From the NCBI GenBank assembly GCA_002373555.1, contig DFKM01000209.1:1-38087 (forward strand): a stretch of 38,087 nucleotides of DNA, in the 5' to 3' direction. Each line of letters begins with the position of its first letter. The stretch's first letter is position 1. This DNA comes from Lachnospiraceae bacterium UBA3645. Its GTDB lineage: Bacteria > Bacillota > Clostridia > Lachnospirales > Lachnospiraceae. Under the pieces are notes generated by a model. It made no database searches. It worked only from the letters and a program-made list of their open reading frames with translations, and had not been told where the DNA came from. This document shows, piece by piece, positions 22,508-31,421 of this stretch. The position numbers were made by a program, and so were the translations under genes.

Positions 22508-22858
22508 ATGTTCGATCAGGATAAACAGAGAATCATACAGGAATTCGTTCCCGGCAAGCAGGTCACCCTGGCGCACGTCATCGCCAATCCGGTCAGCGAT
22601 CTTTACCGCAAGATCGGCGCGATGGACGATCAGCAGGGTGCGCTTGGCATACTCACGATCACCCCGAGTGAGGCTGCCATCATCGCTGCCGATGTGAGCA
22701 CGAAGTCCGGAGAAGTGGAACTGGTATTCGTGGACCGTTTCAGCGGCTCCGTCATCATCAGCGGCGATGTTTCCAGCGTGGAATCCTCGCTCAGAGCCGT
22801 CATCGAAGTCCTGTGCAACAAGATGGGATTCACGCCCACCGAGATCACCAAGACGTAA
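22508..22858 (+). CDS. eutS: EutS, bent hexameric shell protein
   Basis: A 116-residue circularly permuted BMC protein starting at ATG 22508 behind [52 protein letters not shown] and [19 protein letters not shown] are nearly invariant in EutS/PduU. It forms a bent hexamer with a beta-barrel over the pore, thought to shape shell edges. In many species eutS starts the operon; here it is near the end. Confidence 0.95.
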   Translation: MFDQDKQRIIQEFVPGKQVTLAHVIANPVSDLYRKIGAMDDQQGALGILTITPSEAAIIAADVSTKSGEVELVFVDRFSGSVIISGDVSSVESSLRAVIEVLCNKMGFTPTEITKT

Positions 22859-22898
22859 GGAGTCCGGAGACTGTATCGTGTCTCCGCAGGAAATATGC

Positions 22899-23354
22899 AT
22901 GGAAACAAAGAATCTGATTTTTATCGGACAGCGCGGCGTGGGGAAGACCACGCTCATCCAGGTCCTCTGCGGCGAAGAGCTGCATTATCATAAGACCCAG
23001 ACCGTACAGGTGAAGGCGCACATTATCGACACGCCCGGAGAATTTCTGGAGCGGCGCTCCATGAACCGCCATCTGCTGGTCAGCTCTTATGATGCGGACA
23101 TGGTGGTGCTCGTAGAGGAAGCGACCGCAGAGCAGATGTTCTTCCCGCCCGGCTTCACGGCGATGTTCCCGCTGCCGGCAATCGGCGTGATCACGAAGAT
23201 CGACCTGCAGCCGGATTATGCACGTGCGAAAAAGCGCCTGGAATATGCCGGCGCGAAGACGATCTTCCCGATCAGCTGCACGACGAAAGAGGGCGTACCG
23301 GAACTGACGGAATATCTGAAGGAATTCGGGTATGAACTGACAATGGAATCATAA
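22899..23354 (+). CDS. eutP: EutP/PduV-type small GTPase-like protein
   Basis: A 151-residue P-loop protein starting at ATG 22899 after CAGGAAA; an in-frame GTG at 22878 is possible. It has Walker A GQRGVGKTT, a DTPGE switch and TKID. EutP/PduV proteins are associated with microcompartments and may act in positioning or as an acetate kinase, as reported for one EutP. No terminator is obvious after its stop, but the next gene is unrelated, so this is the last recognised eut gene. Confidence 0.9.
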   Translation: METKNLIFIGQRGVGKTTLIQVLCGEELHYHKTQTVQVKAHIIDTPGEFLERRSMNRHLLVSSYDADMVVLVEEATAEQMFFPPGFTAMFPLPAIGVITKIDLQPDYARAKKRLEYAGAKTIFPISCTTKEGVPELTEYLKEFGYELTMES

Positions 23355-23430
23355 AACCGACTTTTGGCGACATAATCACAATATCCATGATCCCTGCGTA
23401 CATCATAAGAGCGGGAACCATCACAGGGTT

Positions 23431-24807
23431 ATGAACAATACAGATGAAGTGAAAAATTCCTGTATACATGCGGCCGCTGTCATTTTTCTTTGTTTTCTGC
23501 TGACTTCTGCCGGATACCTGCTCTGGACGTATCATCTGGCAGAGCAGATCCCCGGCGGAAAAGCGGAAATGGTGACGCTGGCGGGAGGCTATCTTTCACA
23601 GGCGGTGGGGATAGCCCTCTTTTGTATATTTATAAAAGATCATCCGGACGCATTCCGGCGCATCATGGATATCTCGCTTCTGATACATCTGATCATGCTC
23701 GTGCCGGCTGTTCTCAGTGAATATCCGGCGGGGACGGTCGTTTTCGGACTTTTCATGAATATGGCATGCGGTTTCATCGCGGGCGGTTACCTCTGTGATC
23801 TTACGAAAAATGTCCCTCCGGGCCGCAGGGCATCCGTGTTCGGCATTGGATACGGTACTGCCATCCTCGCCGCATGGCTGCTGTCCCTGATCGGCGGAGG
23901 GCGGCTGTACTATTCAGAAGCCGTTCTGCTCATCTGTGCTTTCCTGACAGTGATCTCCTTTATCGTCATTCATACAGATCCATCTGAGAACGCAGAGGCA
24001 GACTGCGTGGTAAAAAGAGATGAATCTGTCGGTGCCGTTCATCCCGGCAAGAGGGGAGAGGAAATGCTGATGCTCACGGCAGCACTGGTGTTCCTCTGCG
24101 GTCTTGTGAACAGGAGCGGTTTTACATTTCCCTCCGGGGATATCGGCAGTTTTGTCAATGTGGAATTCTCGCGGCTCCTGTACGCAGCCGGTCTGCTGCT
24201 GGCCGGATTTGTGACAGACCGGAACCGAAAATACGGAGCGGTCCTGGCACTGATCGGTCTTGTGATCCCCTTTATTATCCTTGCTTTACGCGGCGAATCC
24301 GTTCCTGTCGTTTTTCTCTGGATCCTAAGCTACTTTGCCTTCGGTTTTTATTCCGTGTACAGAGTGATCCTGTTTTCAGATATAGCATCCGAACGGGGCG
24401 CGCTTCATCTGGCAGCAGTGGGTCTGATGACAGGAAGAATCGGAGAAGCCGCAGGTGAAGGCATCGGCCTGGTGATGCAGGAGCACATCGTCGTACTGAT
24501 TATTCTCACCGCACTGGTGTTTGCGGTGACGATCGTTCTCTTCTTCTATGTGTATCAGTATCGTTATGTTCCTGCTGCAGGACAGCAGAGCGAACGGGAG
24601 CTTTTCGAACAGTATGCGCTGCAGCATGATCTGTCCATCCGAGAAAGAGAAGTGCTTCGGCTGCTGTTGGAAGAAAAGACAAATGCAGAGATCGCGGACA
24701 GTCTCTGCATCTCCGAGAATACCGTAAAATTCCATGTGCGGAATATGCTTCGCAAGACCGGCTGCAGAAACCGGAAAGCGCTCTATGCCTCCTTTTTCGG
24801 AGACTGA
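23431..24807 (+). CDS. LuxR-family regulator with N-terminal multi-pass membrane domain
   Basis: A 458-residue protein. Residues 1-375 contain about twelve hydrophobic segments in two halves separated by a charged loop (~185-210), resembling an MFS fold. Residues ~395-455 are a LuxR/GerE helix-turn-helix (LSIREREVLRLLLEEKTNAEIADSLCISENTVKFHV, split here by family convention into scaffold and recognition helices). Such MFS-like/LuxR fusions occur in anaerobic gut bacteria and are presumed to sense small molecules at the membrane. The start at ATG 23431 has a weak ribosome site. It follows eut by 76 bases without a clear promoter; a link to eut or to the secreted proteins downstream is unproven. 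Confidence 0.8.
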   Translation: MNNTDEVKNSCIHAAAVIFLCFLLTSAGYLLWTYHLAEQIPGGKAEMVTLAGGYLSQAVGIALFCIFIKDHPDAFRRIMDISLLIHLIMLVPAVLSEYPAGTVVFGLFMNMACGFIAGGYLCDLTKNVPPGRRASVFGIGYGTAILAAWLLSLIGGGRLYYSEAVLLICAFLTVISFIVIHTDPSENAEADCVVKRDESVGAVHPGKRGEEMLMLTAALVFLCGLVNRSGFTFPSGDIGSFVNVEFSRLLYAAGLLLAGFVTDRNRKYGAVLALIGLVIPFIILALRGESVPVVFLWILSYFAFGFYSVYRVILFSDIASERGALHLAAVGLMTGRIGEAAGEGIGLVMQEHIVVLIILTALVFAVTIVLFFYVYQYRYVPAAGQQSERELFEQYALQHDLSIREREVLRLLLEEKTNAEIADSLCISENTVKFHVRNMLRKTGCRNRKALYASFFGD

Positions 24808-24869
24808 ACCGGCATAAAACTACCGCCTATCCCAAAACTATCCCCCCTGACTGCCCCGGTTGGAGACGG

Positions 24870-24923
24870 CCTGTATTGAGCCAGGGTGCGCTTCGGTGTA
24901 CCCTGAGGATATACAGGATTTTT
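24870..24923 (+). terminator. Terminator after LuxR-type gene
   Basis: CCTGTAT (24870-24876)/ATACAGG (24911-24917) encloses an inner AGGGT/ACCCT stem with a CTTCGG loop. ATTTTT follows. Confidence 0.8.
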
Positions 24924-24966
24924 GATTGCAGCAAAACAGTACGGATCACTGCAAAGGAGGTTGCTC

Positions 24967-26517
24967 ATGGGGAAGACAAGTACATTTGAAAAACGGGCGG
25001 CACTGCGCGGAAGGAAATCCTTCAGGATCATTTTGATGACCATTCTGATGATCGGTCTGTGTCTTGCAGTGCCTGCCGGAAGCGTGAAGGCAGCAGGCTA
25101 CGGTCTGAATAATCCGGTGATCGACAAAAGCGGCGTAACGACGTGGGACTGCATATGGTTCGGGAATTATTATCAGACAAGTTCCAGTGTGAAGGAGCCG
25201 GTGAAATGGCGCGTGCTGAACGTGAGCGGAAGCGATGCTCTGCTTCTGGCCGATGTAAATCTGGACTGCCGGCCGTACCATGACTCCTATGATTATGTTA
25301 CCTGGGAAGAGTGCAGCCTGCGGGAATGGCTGAACAAGGATTTCCTGAACGCCGCGTTCAATGCACAGGAAAAACTGGCTGTCAAAACAGTGACAAATAA
25401 AACAGGCATCAGTCCGTTCGCCAATTTTACCATGTCCTACGGAGGGAATGATACAGAGGACCGGGTATTCTGTCTTTCCTGGGACGATCTGGTGAATCCC
25501 ATGTACGGTTTTCCGGAAAGCACCGGGACGGCAAAGGCGCGGACCGCAAGAAATTCTGACTATACCGAGGAGAAAGGCGTGCTTGTGGCAAAAGCATCCG
25601 GCTATGAAGGGAATTCCTGGTGGTGGCTCAGAACGCCCGGATATTACAACAAGTGTGCATGCTTTATCAGCCATGACGGTGCATTCCCGACATTTTCAAC
25701 AGAATCCGGCGGCGTGGCGGTCACTTCCGGATATCCCGGCGTCCGTCCCGCGCTTCATATCAATCTGTCAAGATCGGTGTGGACAAAAGCCGGACAGGTG
25801 ACCAGTGAGGATAAGGAGTCCACAACGAAAAGCGAGGAGGATGAGGAGAACAGCCCCTCTGAGACCAAGGTAACAGATAAAAATAAGATTACACCGACGG
25901 ATGCTGCTGCAGACGCAGCAAAGGAAAACAAATCGATCCCGGCCGTGAATGGAAAGGAAAAGAATCTTACCGTCTCTGCTGATCCGGGCAAAAAAATCAT
26001 AAATATCAAATTCAAGAAAGTCAGCAGGGCCGTCAACTACCGTGTGGCTTACCGTAAGGGCGGCACTTCGAAATGGAACTATGACTGGACAGACGGGAAG
26101 ACGAATTATACATTCTCCGGGTTAAAGAAGGATCAGCTGCTTGAATTCCGGATCGCCCCTTATGCGAAAACGGGAGATGTCTGGGAAAGAGGGAAGTGGT
26201 CCGCCGTTACTTATAAGTGGTTCACGGATACCAAGGCTTCCGCAAATGCCATCACCAAAGGTTTTACTGTTAAAGTGAAAAAAGTGAAAAAAGCCACCGG
26301 TTATCAGGTGCTGTATGGCACGGACAAAAAACTCGCGGCGGCGCTCTCGAAAGGAAAAACCAAATCCCTGACGGCAGCGCAGGGAGGTAGGGAAATCAAA
26401 ATCAGGCGGCTTAAGAAAAAGACGGTCTATTATATCCGGTGGCGTCCCATCAGAAAATATAAAGGAAAGACCTATCAGGGGATCTGGAAGGATGCTGTCA
26501 AAGTCAGAACAAAATAG
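24967..26517 (+). CDS. Secreted DUF6273/Fn3-domain surface protein
   Basis: A 516-residue protein starting at ATG 24967 behind AAAGGAGG. A long N-terminal signal peptide (RIILMTILMIGLCLAVPAGS) ends near VKA-AGYG. Residues ~45-270 match DUF6273-type modules (PVKWRVLNVSGSDALLLAD, EECSLREWLNKDFLNAAF, NSWWWLRTPG, GVRPALHINL), common in gut Clostridia surface proteins. An acidic Ser/Thr/Glu linker follows, then two Fn3-like domains. There is no LPXTG or transmembrane anchor at the C-terminus, so attachment is unclear. The following gene is related and begins 40 bases later. Confidence 0.8.
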   Translation: MGKTSTFEKRAALRGRKSFRIILMTILMIGLCLAVPAGSVKAAGYGLNNPVIDKSGVTTWDCIWFGNYYQTSSSVKEPVKWRVLNVSGSDALLLADVNLDCRPYHDSYDYVTWEECSLREWLNKDFLNAAFNAQEKLAVKTVTNKTGISPFANFTMSYGGNDTEDRVFCLSWDDLVNPMYGFPESTGTAKARTARNSDYTEEKGVLVAKASGYEGNSWWWLRTPGYYNKCACFISHDGAFPTFSTESGGVAVTSGYPGVRPALHINLSRSVWTKAGQVTSEDKESTTKSEEDEENSPSETKVTDKNKITPTDAAADAAKENKSIPAVNGKEKNLTVSADPGKKIINIKFKKVSRAVNYRVAYRKGGTSKWNYDWTDGKTNYTFSGLKKDQLLEFRIAPYAKTGDVWERGKWSAVTYKWFTDTKASANAITKGFTVKVKKVKKATGYQVLYGTDKKLAAALSKGKTKSLTAAQGGREIKIRRLKKKTVYYIRWRPIRKYKGKTYQGIWKDAVKVRTK

Positions 26518-26557
26518 AATACATGCCGACTGCTGCAGTCCGGGAAAGGAGTCAACT

Positions 26558-28195
26558 ATGAAACGTTTCTGGAAAATGATCATGATCCTGCTCACGATAT
26601 TGCTGTTTGCCGCTTCATCTTCCGTGGTTTTCGCCGGGGCTGAAGACGGGATCAAGGTTACGACAACAGATACAACGGTTTATGCCGGCAGTGATTTTGA
26701 AGTAAAGATCGATGTGTCCGGATATACAGGGAATTCTCTCTACGTGGCATCGCTGCATTTTACCAGTTCCACCGACAGGAACGGACAATCAGGATGGTAT
26801 CAGAATTCCAGAGGGATCTGGATGTACTATCTTGATGAAGAGAAGTATCCGGATCTGCTGACTGGTAATTACTCGGAAAAAGACGGCATTGTAACCGCTG
26901 TGATCCATGTTGAAAAACTGATGGCGACAGAAGAATATAAAAACATGGATCCGAAACCGGACGGGGTCATCTTCTTTATCGATAATGACGGTACCTCCGT
27001 GACTTATTCCGGAAAGCTTCTGGACGAAACGGCCTCCATTGCCGATGTCACGGCAAAAATGAATACGCTGAAGGATGCTTCGAAGATTACGCTGAATGAT
27101 GAAGCGGCGGTAAAGGAAGCACGTGCTGCCTATGATAAATTATCCGGGACCCTGCAGGGGAAAGTAGACAGCAGCGCAGTCAAAAAAATGACAGATGCGG
27201 AAGCCGCGATTGAAAAACTGAAAAAGGGAGATACCGGCAAAGAGACGGATACAAACACAAAGACAGATACCGACACAAAGACAGATACTGATACCGGGAA
27301 AAAGACCGACACAAAAACCGATCCCGGACAGGATGCTGCGGACAAGCAGGAAGCGGATACGGTTGCAGAAGCGATCAGTGCCCTTCCGGCTGCGGAAAAT
27401 CTGACAACAGATGATGAAGAGGCTGTTCAGAAAGCCGCTGCATTATACGACGCATTGTCTGCAGAAAGAAAAAAGCTTGTTCCGGCTGCGATCGTTAAGA
27501 AGCTCGAAGCGGCCAGAGCCAGGATAACAGCCATAAAGACAGCTGAATCAAAGGATGCGAATGCTGAAGAGAAAGTAGAAAAGACGATCACATCGTATAA
27601 GAAAGAGAGTGATCCGGCTGGCTCGTCTTTCCTGCCGCTGAAGCCAAAAGCAGCGGCAGCGAAATCATCCATCAGGCTCCAATGGAAAAAGGTCGCCAAA
27701 GCAAAGAAGTATGTTATCTATGGCGTGAAGTGCGGAAAGACGAATAAACTGAAAAAACTGGCGTCCACCACCAAAACATCCTATACGGTAAAGAAAGTAA
27801 ACAATTAGAAGCTTGCAAAGAACACCTATTACAAATTCATGATTACAGCTGTCGGAAACGCGGACGGGTATAACAAAGTTCTTGCGAAATCGAAGCTGCT
27901 GCATGCAGCGATCAAAGGCGGCAAGGTAACCAATGTAAAAAATCTCAGGGCGAAGCCGGCTAAAAAGACGATCAAAGTAAAGAAATCCTTTAAAATTAAG
28001 ATTTCAACGAAGCTGGAAGCACCCAAGCGGAAATATAAGCAGCATGCAAAAGTAAGGTTTGAATCCGACAGGCCTGCTGTGGCGTCTGTGAACAAAAAAG
28101 GGACAGTGAAGGGAAAGAAGGCCGGAAAAGCAACGATCTATGCATATGCCCAGAATGGCGCCTTCGTAAAAATCAAGGTCACTGTGAAAAAATAA
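26558..28195 (+). pseudogene. Secreted Fn3/Big2 surface protein interrupted by in-frame TAG
   Basis: ATG 26558 behind GGAAAGGAG begins a signal peptide (MKRFWKMIMILLTILLFAAS). The first 416 codons contain a cohesin-like/beta domain, a Thr/Asp/Lys-repeat linker (~residues 228-255), a helical ALSAERKKLVPAAIVKK segment and the start of an Fn3 domain. A TAG at 27806-27808 stops translation. The same frame then continues without interruption to TAA at 28195: KLAKNTYYKFMI completes the Fn3 domain and a Big2-like end follows. The paralogue at 1178-2775 reads KIQSGKLKKNTYYKM across the same place, so the TAG is a nonsense change in a normally sense position. Read-through or sequencing error are alternatives. 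Confidence 0.75.
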
Positions 28196-28228
28196 ATGCC
28201 CGCTGCGGAAAATCGCATTGCAATGAAA

Positions 28229-28257
28229 GGGGCTGCCGCACTGAGTGCGGCAGCCCC
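28229..28257. terminator. Bidirectional terminator between convergent genes
   Basis: GGGGCTGCCGCAC, loop TGA, GTGCGGCAGCCCC: a perfect 13-bp GC-rich stem between the end of the plus-strand surface gene and the end of the minus-strand oxidoreductase gene. The minus side continues into TTTCATT. Confidence 0.8.
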
Positions 28258-28276
28258 TGCTTGATCGGATCTTCTT

Positions 28277-29503
28277 TTACTGGTTGCTCTTGTTTCCGCC
28301 GAGATCCAGCTTCAGGACTTCCATCATGTATTTGGCTGCGGTATCGCCGAACATGACATTCGGATAACCGGGCTGCGCCTTGACGAACTTGAAGAAATCT
28401 TTCATGACATCTTCCTTGTTCAGCAGCTCGTCACGGAAGATCGCGTTGAAGCCAAGGCTGGGATTCAGGGCCTCTTCCGCCATCTTCTGATAGGCGTTCA
28501 GCTCCTCGTAGGAGAAGTCGTCCTTCGCTGCGCATCCTGCGATGACGTTCGCGGCGATCATACCGCCGGTCATGGCGGAAGGAATGCCGTAGTCAAATGC
28601 ACATTCGGAAGCGCCGACCGCATCGCCGATCGCGATCGCGCCGGGGACGACGCTCTTGCCGAGCTGACGGCAGCCGGGCAGTCTCCAGCCGCGGAACTTG
28701 TCGATCAGCGTCGCATGTTTCAGTCTCTCCTGACCGAATTTCGTGTTGTCGCGCCAGAACTCATAGAATTCCATGGCGGACAGACCGCTGTCACGAAGCG
28801 CATCTTCGTTGATGGTGAGACCGAGCACGGCCTGCTTCCCGCCGTAATGCGGATTCAGCCAGGTGGTGCAGATGGGGCTCCAGCCCTTCAGTCCCTTCGG
28901 TACATAATATTCCTCAGCCATGTTGGGCGCCAGTCCTTCCACGCCGTCCACATAGGCACGGAAAGCATAGACTGTCAGATCGGAAGGATCCGGGAAGAGG
29001 CCGAGCTGTCTGGTAAGTTCGCTGTGGGAGCCGTTCGCGATGATGGTGACATCCGCTTCAATATCCATCTCCGTGTTATGATAGAGGCCATGGACGCCCT
29101 TCACAACGCCTTTGCGCATGATCAGGCTGGTGGCTTCATAGTTCTCCATGAAGTCCGCGCCCATGCGGATCGCCGCACGGCGGATCTGATCGTCCGTGAA
29201 ACGGCGGGTAGCGATCATGGCAGGCTCTGTCTTCATGTCGACATAATCCTCGTCTCTGTCGATCAGACGGAAATCGGTGATCGAGCATGCCTGATACTTC
29301 ATCATCTCGTCATAGCAGCCCATTTCCTTCAGCATCGGATACAGGGCAGGTACATACACGCCGCCGCAGATCTTGTCGCGGGGCCATGTTTCCTTATCTA
29401 CAAAAAGGACATCTACGCCAAGCTTTGCCAGATAATATGCCGCGGTGCTTCCTCCGGGGCCAGCACCGACAACAAGCGCTGTTCTTTTGATCTTTTTCAT
29501 CAT
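28277..29503 (-). CDS. FixC/geranylgeranyl-reductase-family FAD oxidoreductase
   Basis: A 408-residue flavoprotein starting at the first of two ATG codons (29503) behind AAGGAGG. The N-terminus has the FAD dinucleotide motif VVGAGPGGSTAAYYLAK. CGGVYVPALYPML is the C-G-G substrate-loop signature of the geranylgeranyl reductase/FixC family, and GAIAIGDAVGASECAFDYGI is the distal FAD motif. Members reduce isoprenoid chains or transfer electrons to quinones. It is the second gene of an operon with a GltD-like Fe-S flavoprotein ten bases upstream, which probably feeds it electrons. The substrate is not deducible. Confidence 0.82.
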   Translation of the reverse strand: MMKKIKRTALVVGAGPGGSTAAYYLAKLGVDVLFVDKETWPRDKICGGVYVPALYPMLKEMGCYDEMMKYQACSITDFRLIDRDEDYVDMKTEPAMIATRRFTDDQIRRAAIRMGADFMENYEATSLIMRKGVVKGVHGLYHNTEMDIEADVTIIANGSHSELTRQLGLFPDPSDLTVYAFRAYVDGVEGLAPNMAEEYYVPKGLKGWSPICTTWLNPHYGGKQAVLGLTINEDALRDSGLSAMEFYEFWRDNTKFGQERLKHATLIDKFRGWRLPGCRQLGKSVVPGAIAIGDAVGASECAFDYGIPSAMTGGMIAANVIAGCAAKDDFSYEELNAYQKMAEEALNPSLGFNAIFRDELLNKEDVMKDFFKFVKAQPGYPNVMFGDTAAKYMMEVLKLDLGGNKSNQ

Positions 29504-29513
29504 GCAGTCCTCC

Positions 29514-31202
29514 TTACTTTCTCACCATGGTAATGACATCGCCTTCGGGACAGAGCTTCTGACATACGCCGCAGCCGATACATTTCTCTGCATCGATCAT
29601 TGCGTAGCCGCAGCCGAGGCAGCGCAGTTCTTCCTGATAGACCTGCTTCGCGGTATAGGTGATCTCCACATCGTCAAAGTTCTTGACACGCTCCGCTGCG
29701 GGCTGCATCGGACGCTCATGACGGCGGGTCTTCCGGCGGTTGCAGGGATAGAGCTTCTCTTCGAGCGGTCCGGGCACGAGCTTATGTCCGATCCGGCCAT
29801 TCCTGAGCATGCGCTCCTGGATCGCTGCATCAACATCGAAGGCAGCATCACGGCCGCTGGCCAGCGCGTCGATGACGGAGCAGGCGCCTCCGGCAATATC
29901 GCCGGCCCAGAATACAGTTTCGCCGTCCGCTTCGGGGAAGATGGGATCCGCGTACTGACCGATGGCAACGATGCAGAAATCGGTCGGGATGTGCAGGATC
30001 TCCTCGTCATTGGTCTCAAAATGGATCTTGCCGTTCTCATCTTTCTCGAATTTCGTGACCTTCGCGAAATCGATGCCTTCCAGCGTATTGACGCGGCCGG
30101 TGTAAGCCTTCGGGCTGTAGCCTTCGATGAAGACAATGCCTTCTTCAATGGCTTCGTCCTTCTCCCACTTATGGGCGGGAACATCTTCGCCGGACTCGAG
30201 GCAGATCACGGTGACCTTCTTCGCGCCGAGACGCAGAGCCGTACGTGCGGTATCCATGGCAACGGAGCCGCCGCCGATGACGATACCTTCCTTGCCGACG
30301 ATCTCGAAATTCTGGTGCGGCATACGGACGGTATCCTGATCGTTGTTCGCGAAATCCATGAACTGGATGGCGGTATAGACAGCATCGTAGTTCCACTTCG
30401 GTACCCAGGTGATCTCCTTGCCGTGCGGTGTACCGGCAGCGACCACGATCGCGTCATATTCCTTCTGCAGCTCTGCGATCTGCTTCTTTCCGAGCGGTGC
30501 GCTGCACTGGATGTTCAGGCCGGCTTCTTCCAGCTTTTTGATATCCTTGCGGACTTCTTCGTGGCTTAAGCGGAAATCCGGGATCGCGCGGACAAGCATG
30601 CCGCCGGGCTCATTGTTGGCTTCATAGATGTCCACTTCATAGCCGAGCTCGGAGAGGAAATGGCCGGCGGAAAGACCGGCAGGGCCTGCGCCGATGACGG
30701 CAATGCGCTCGTCATACAGGCGGGGATATTTCGGTCTGGTATATTCTACGTTCTCATCCAGGTATCTCTTGATCCCGCGGATCGCCATGGGCTCGTCGAC
30801 CAGCACGCCGCGCTTGCAGACCTGCTCGCACGGATGATGGCAGATGTGTGCGCAGACAGAGGGAAGCGGGTTCTTTTCCCAGATGATCTTGAAAGCTGCT
30901 TCGTCCTTTCCGTTTCTGGCCAGGCCGATATAACCCTGCGGGCTGATGCCCAGCGGGCAGGCGGTCGTACAGGACTGTTTGGTACGGAATTCGTCGATAT
31001 CATGCAGACGCATTCCGGGCTGATCGGTACATTCCGGACATACACGGCAGATCCAGCGCTGGGCTTCATCGATCGCCTCAACGGGACAGTTTTCCCGGCA
31101 GGTGCCGCAGTTGATGCACTTTTTGGTATCGACTTTTGCGACATAGCCGCGATCCAGCGAGTAAGCCGGGCTTTCACCCTGCTTGATCGTGATAGTGTTC
31201 AT
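29514..31202 (-). CDS. GltD-like NAD(P)H/FAD oxidoreductase with N- and C-terminal 4Fe-4S ferredoxin modules
   Basis: A 562-residue protein starting at ATG 31202 behind AAGGAGGAG. Order of parts: an N-terminal ferredoxin motif CINCGTCRENCP; the GltD-type Fe-S region (CTTACPLGISPQGY, CAHICHHPCEQVCKRG); FAD motif VIGAGPAGLSAGHFLSEL; NAD(P)H motif VIGGGSVAMDTARTAL; WAGDIAGGACSVIDALASG; and C-terminal CLGCGYAM plus CIGCGVCQKLCPEG. It should move electrons between NAD(P)H, flavin and ferredoxin clusters and pair with the FixC-like protein that follows. The unit has a strong promoter with a palindrome just after the -10 box. Confidence 0.85.
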   Translation of the reverse strand: MNTITIKQGESPAYSLDRGYVAKVDTKKCINCGTCRENCPVEAIDEAQRWICRVCPECTDQPGMRLHDIDEFRTKQSCTTACPLGISPQGYIGLARNGKDEAAFKIIWEKNPLPSVCAHICHHPCEQVCKRGVLVDEPMAIRGIKRYLDENVEYTRPKYPRLYDERIAVIGAGPAGLSAGHFLSELGYEVDIYEANNEPGGMLVRAIPDFRLSHEEVRKDIKKLEEAGLNIQCSAPLGKKQIAELQKEYDAIVVAAGTPHGKEITWVPKWNYDAVYTAIQFMDFANNDQDTVRMPHQNFEIVGKEGIVIGGGSVAMDTARTALRLGAKKVTVICLESGEDVPAHKWEKDEAIEEGIVFIEGYSPKAYTGRVNTLEGIDFAKVTKFEKDENGKIHFETNDEEILHIPTDFCIVAIGQYADPIFPEADGETVFWAGDIAGGACSVIDALASGRDAAFDVDAAIQERMLRNGRIGHKLVPGPLEEKLYPCNRRKTRRHERPMQPAAERVKNFDDVEITYTAKQVYQEELRCLGCGYAMIDAEKCIGCGVCQKLCPEGDVITMVRK

Positions 31203-31275
31203 CGAATACTCCTCCTTGAGTGTTTTATGCTGCTGTAAGCAGCTTTCCTTCCGATAGTAGAAATGAGCCGCTTAC

Positions 31276-31291
31276 ACTATACACGTATAGT
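31276..31291. promoter_or_regulatory. Palindromic operator of the oxidoreductase operon
   Basis: ACTATAC-AC-GTATAGT is a perfect 7+7 palindrome with a two-base centre. It starts ten bases downstream of the -10 box on the minus strand, so it covers the transcription start. The TetR-type gene at 31422-32081 directly upstream is the likely repressor. Confidence 0.65.
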
Positions 31292-31301
31292 ATCTGAAAA
31301 C

Positions 31302-31331
31302 ATTATAAGCACTTCGTTAAGAATTAGTCAA
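31302..31331 (-). promoter_or_regulatory. Promoter of the oxidoreductase operon
   Basis: On the minus strand: TTGACT (31331-31326), an 18-base spacer, TATAAT (31307-31302). The transcript would have a leader of about 90 bases before ATG 31202. Confidence 0.75.
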
Positions 31332-31363
31332 TGCTAACATTGTAAAAAGAAGCTTTCTTTGGT

Positions 31364-31395
31364 AAAAAAATAGCCGGCACCTGTTGAGGTGCCGG
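31364..31395 (-). terminator. Terminator of TetR-type gene
   Basis: CCGGCACC (31374-31381)/GGTGCCGG (31388-31395) with six-base loop. On the minus strand it is followed by a run of seven T. It separates the regulator gene from the oxidoreductase promoter. Confidence 0.85.
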
Positions 31396-31421
31396 ATGAT
31401 TTGTAAAAATAGTTTCATGAT

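Noticed and set aside
27806-27808. Pyrrolysine insertion at TAG
   Set aside because: No pyrrolysine genes are visible and the protein is a variable surface protein, not a methyltransferase; a nonsense change is simpler.
28715-30569. Long plus-strand frames opposite the oxidoreductase operon
   Set aside because: The minus-strand products have complete cofactor motifs; the plus-strand translations have none and lack ribosome sites.
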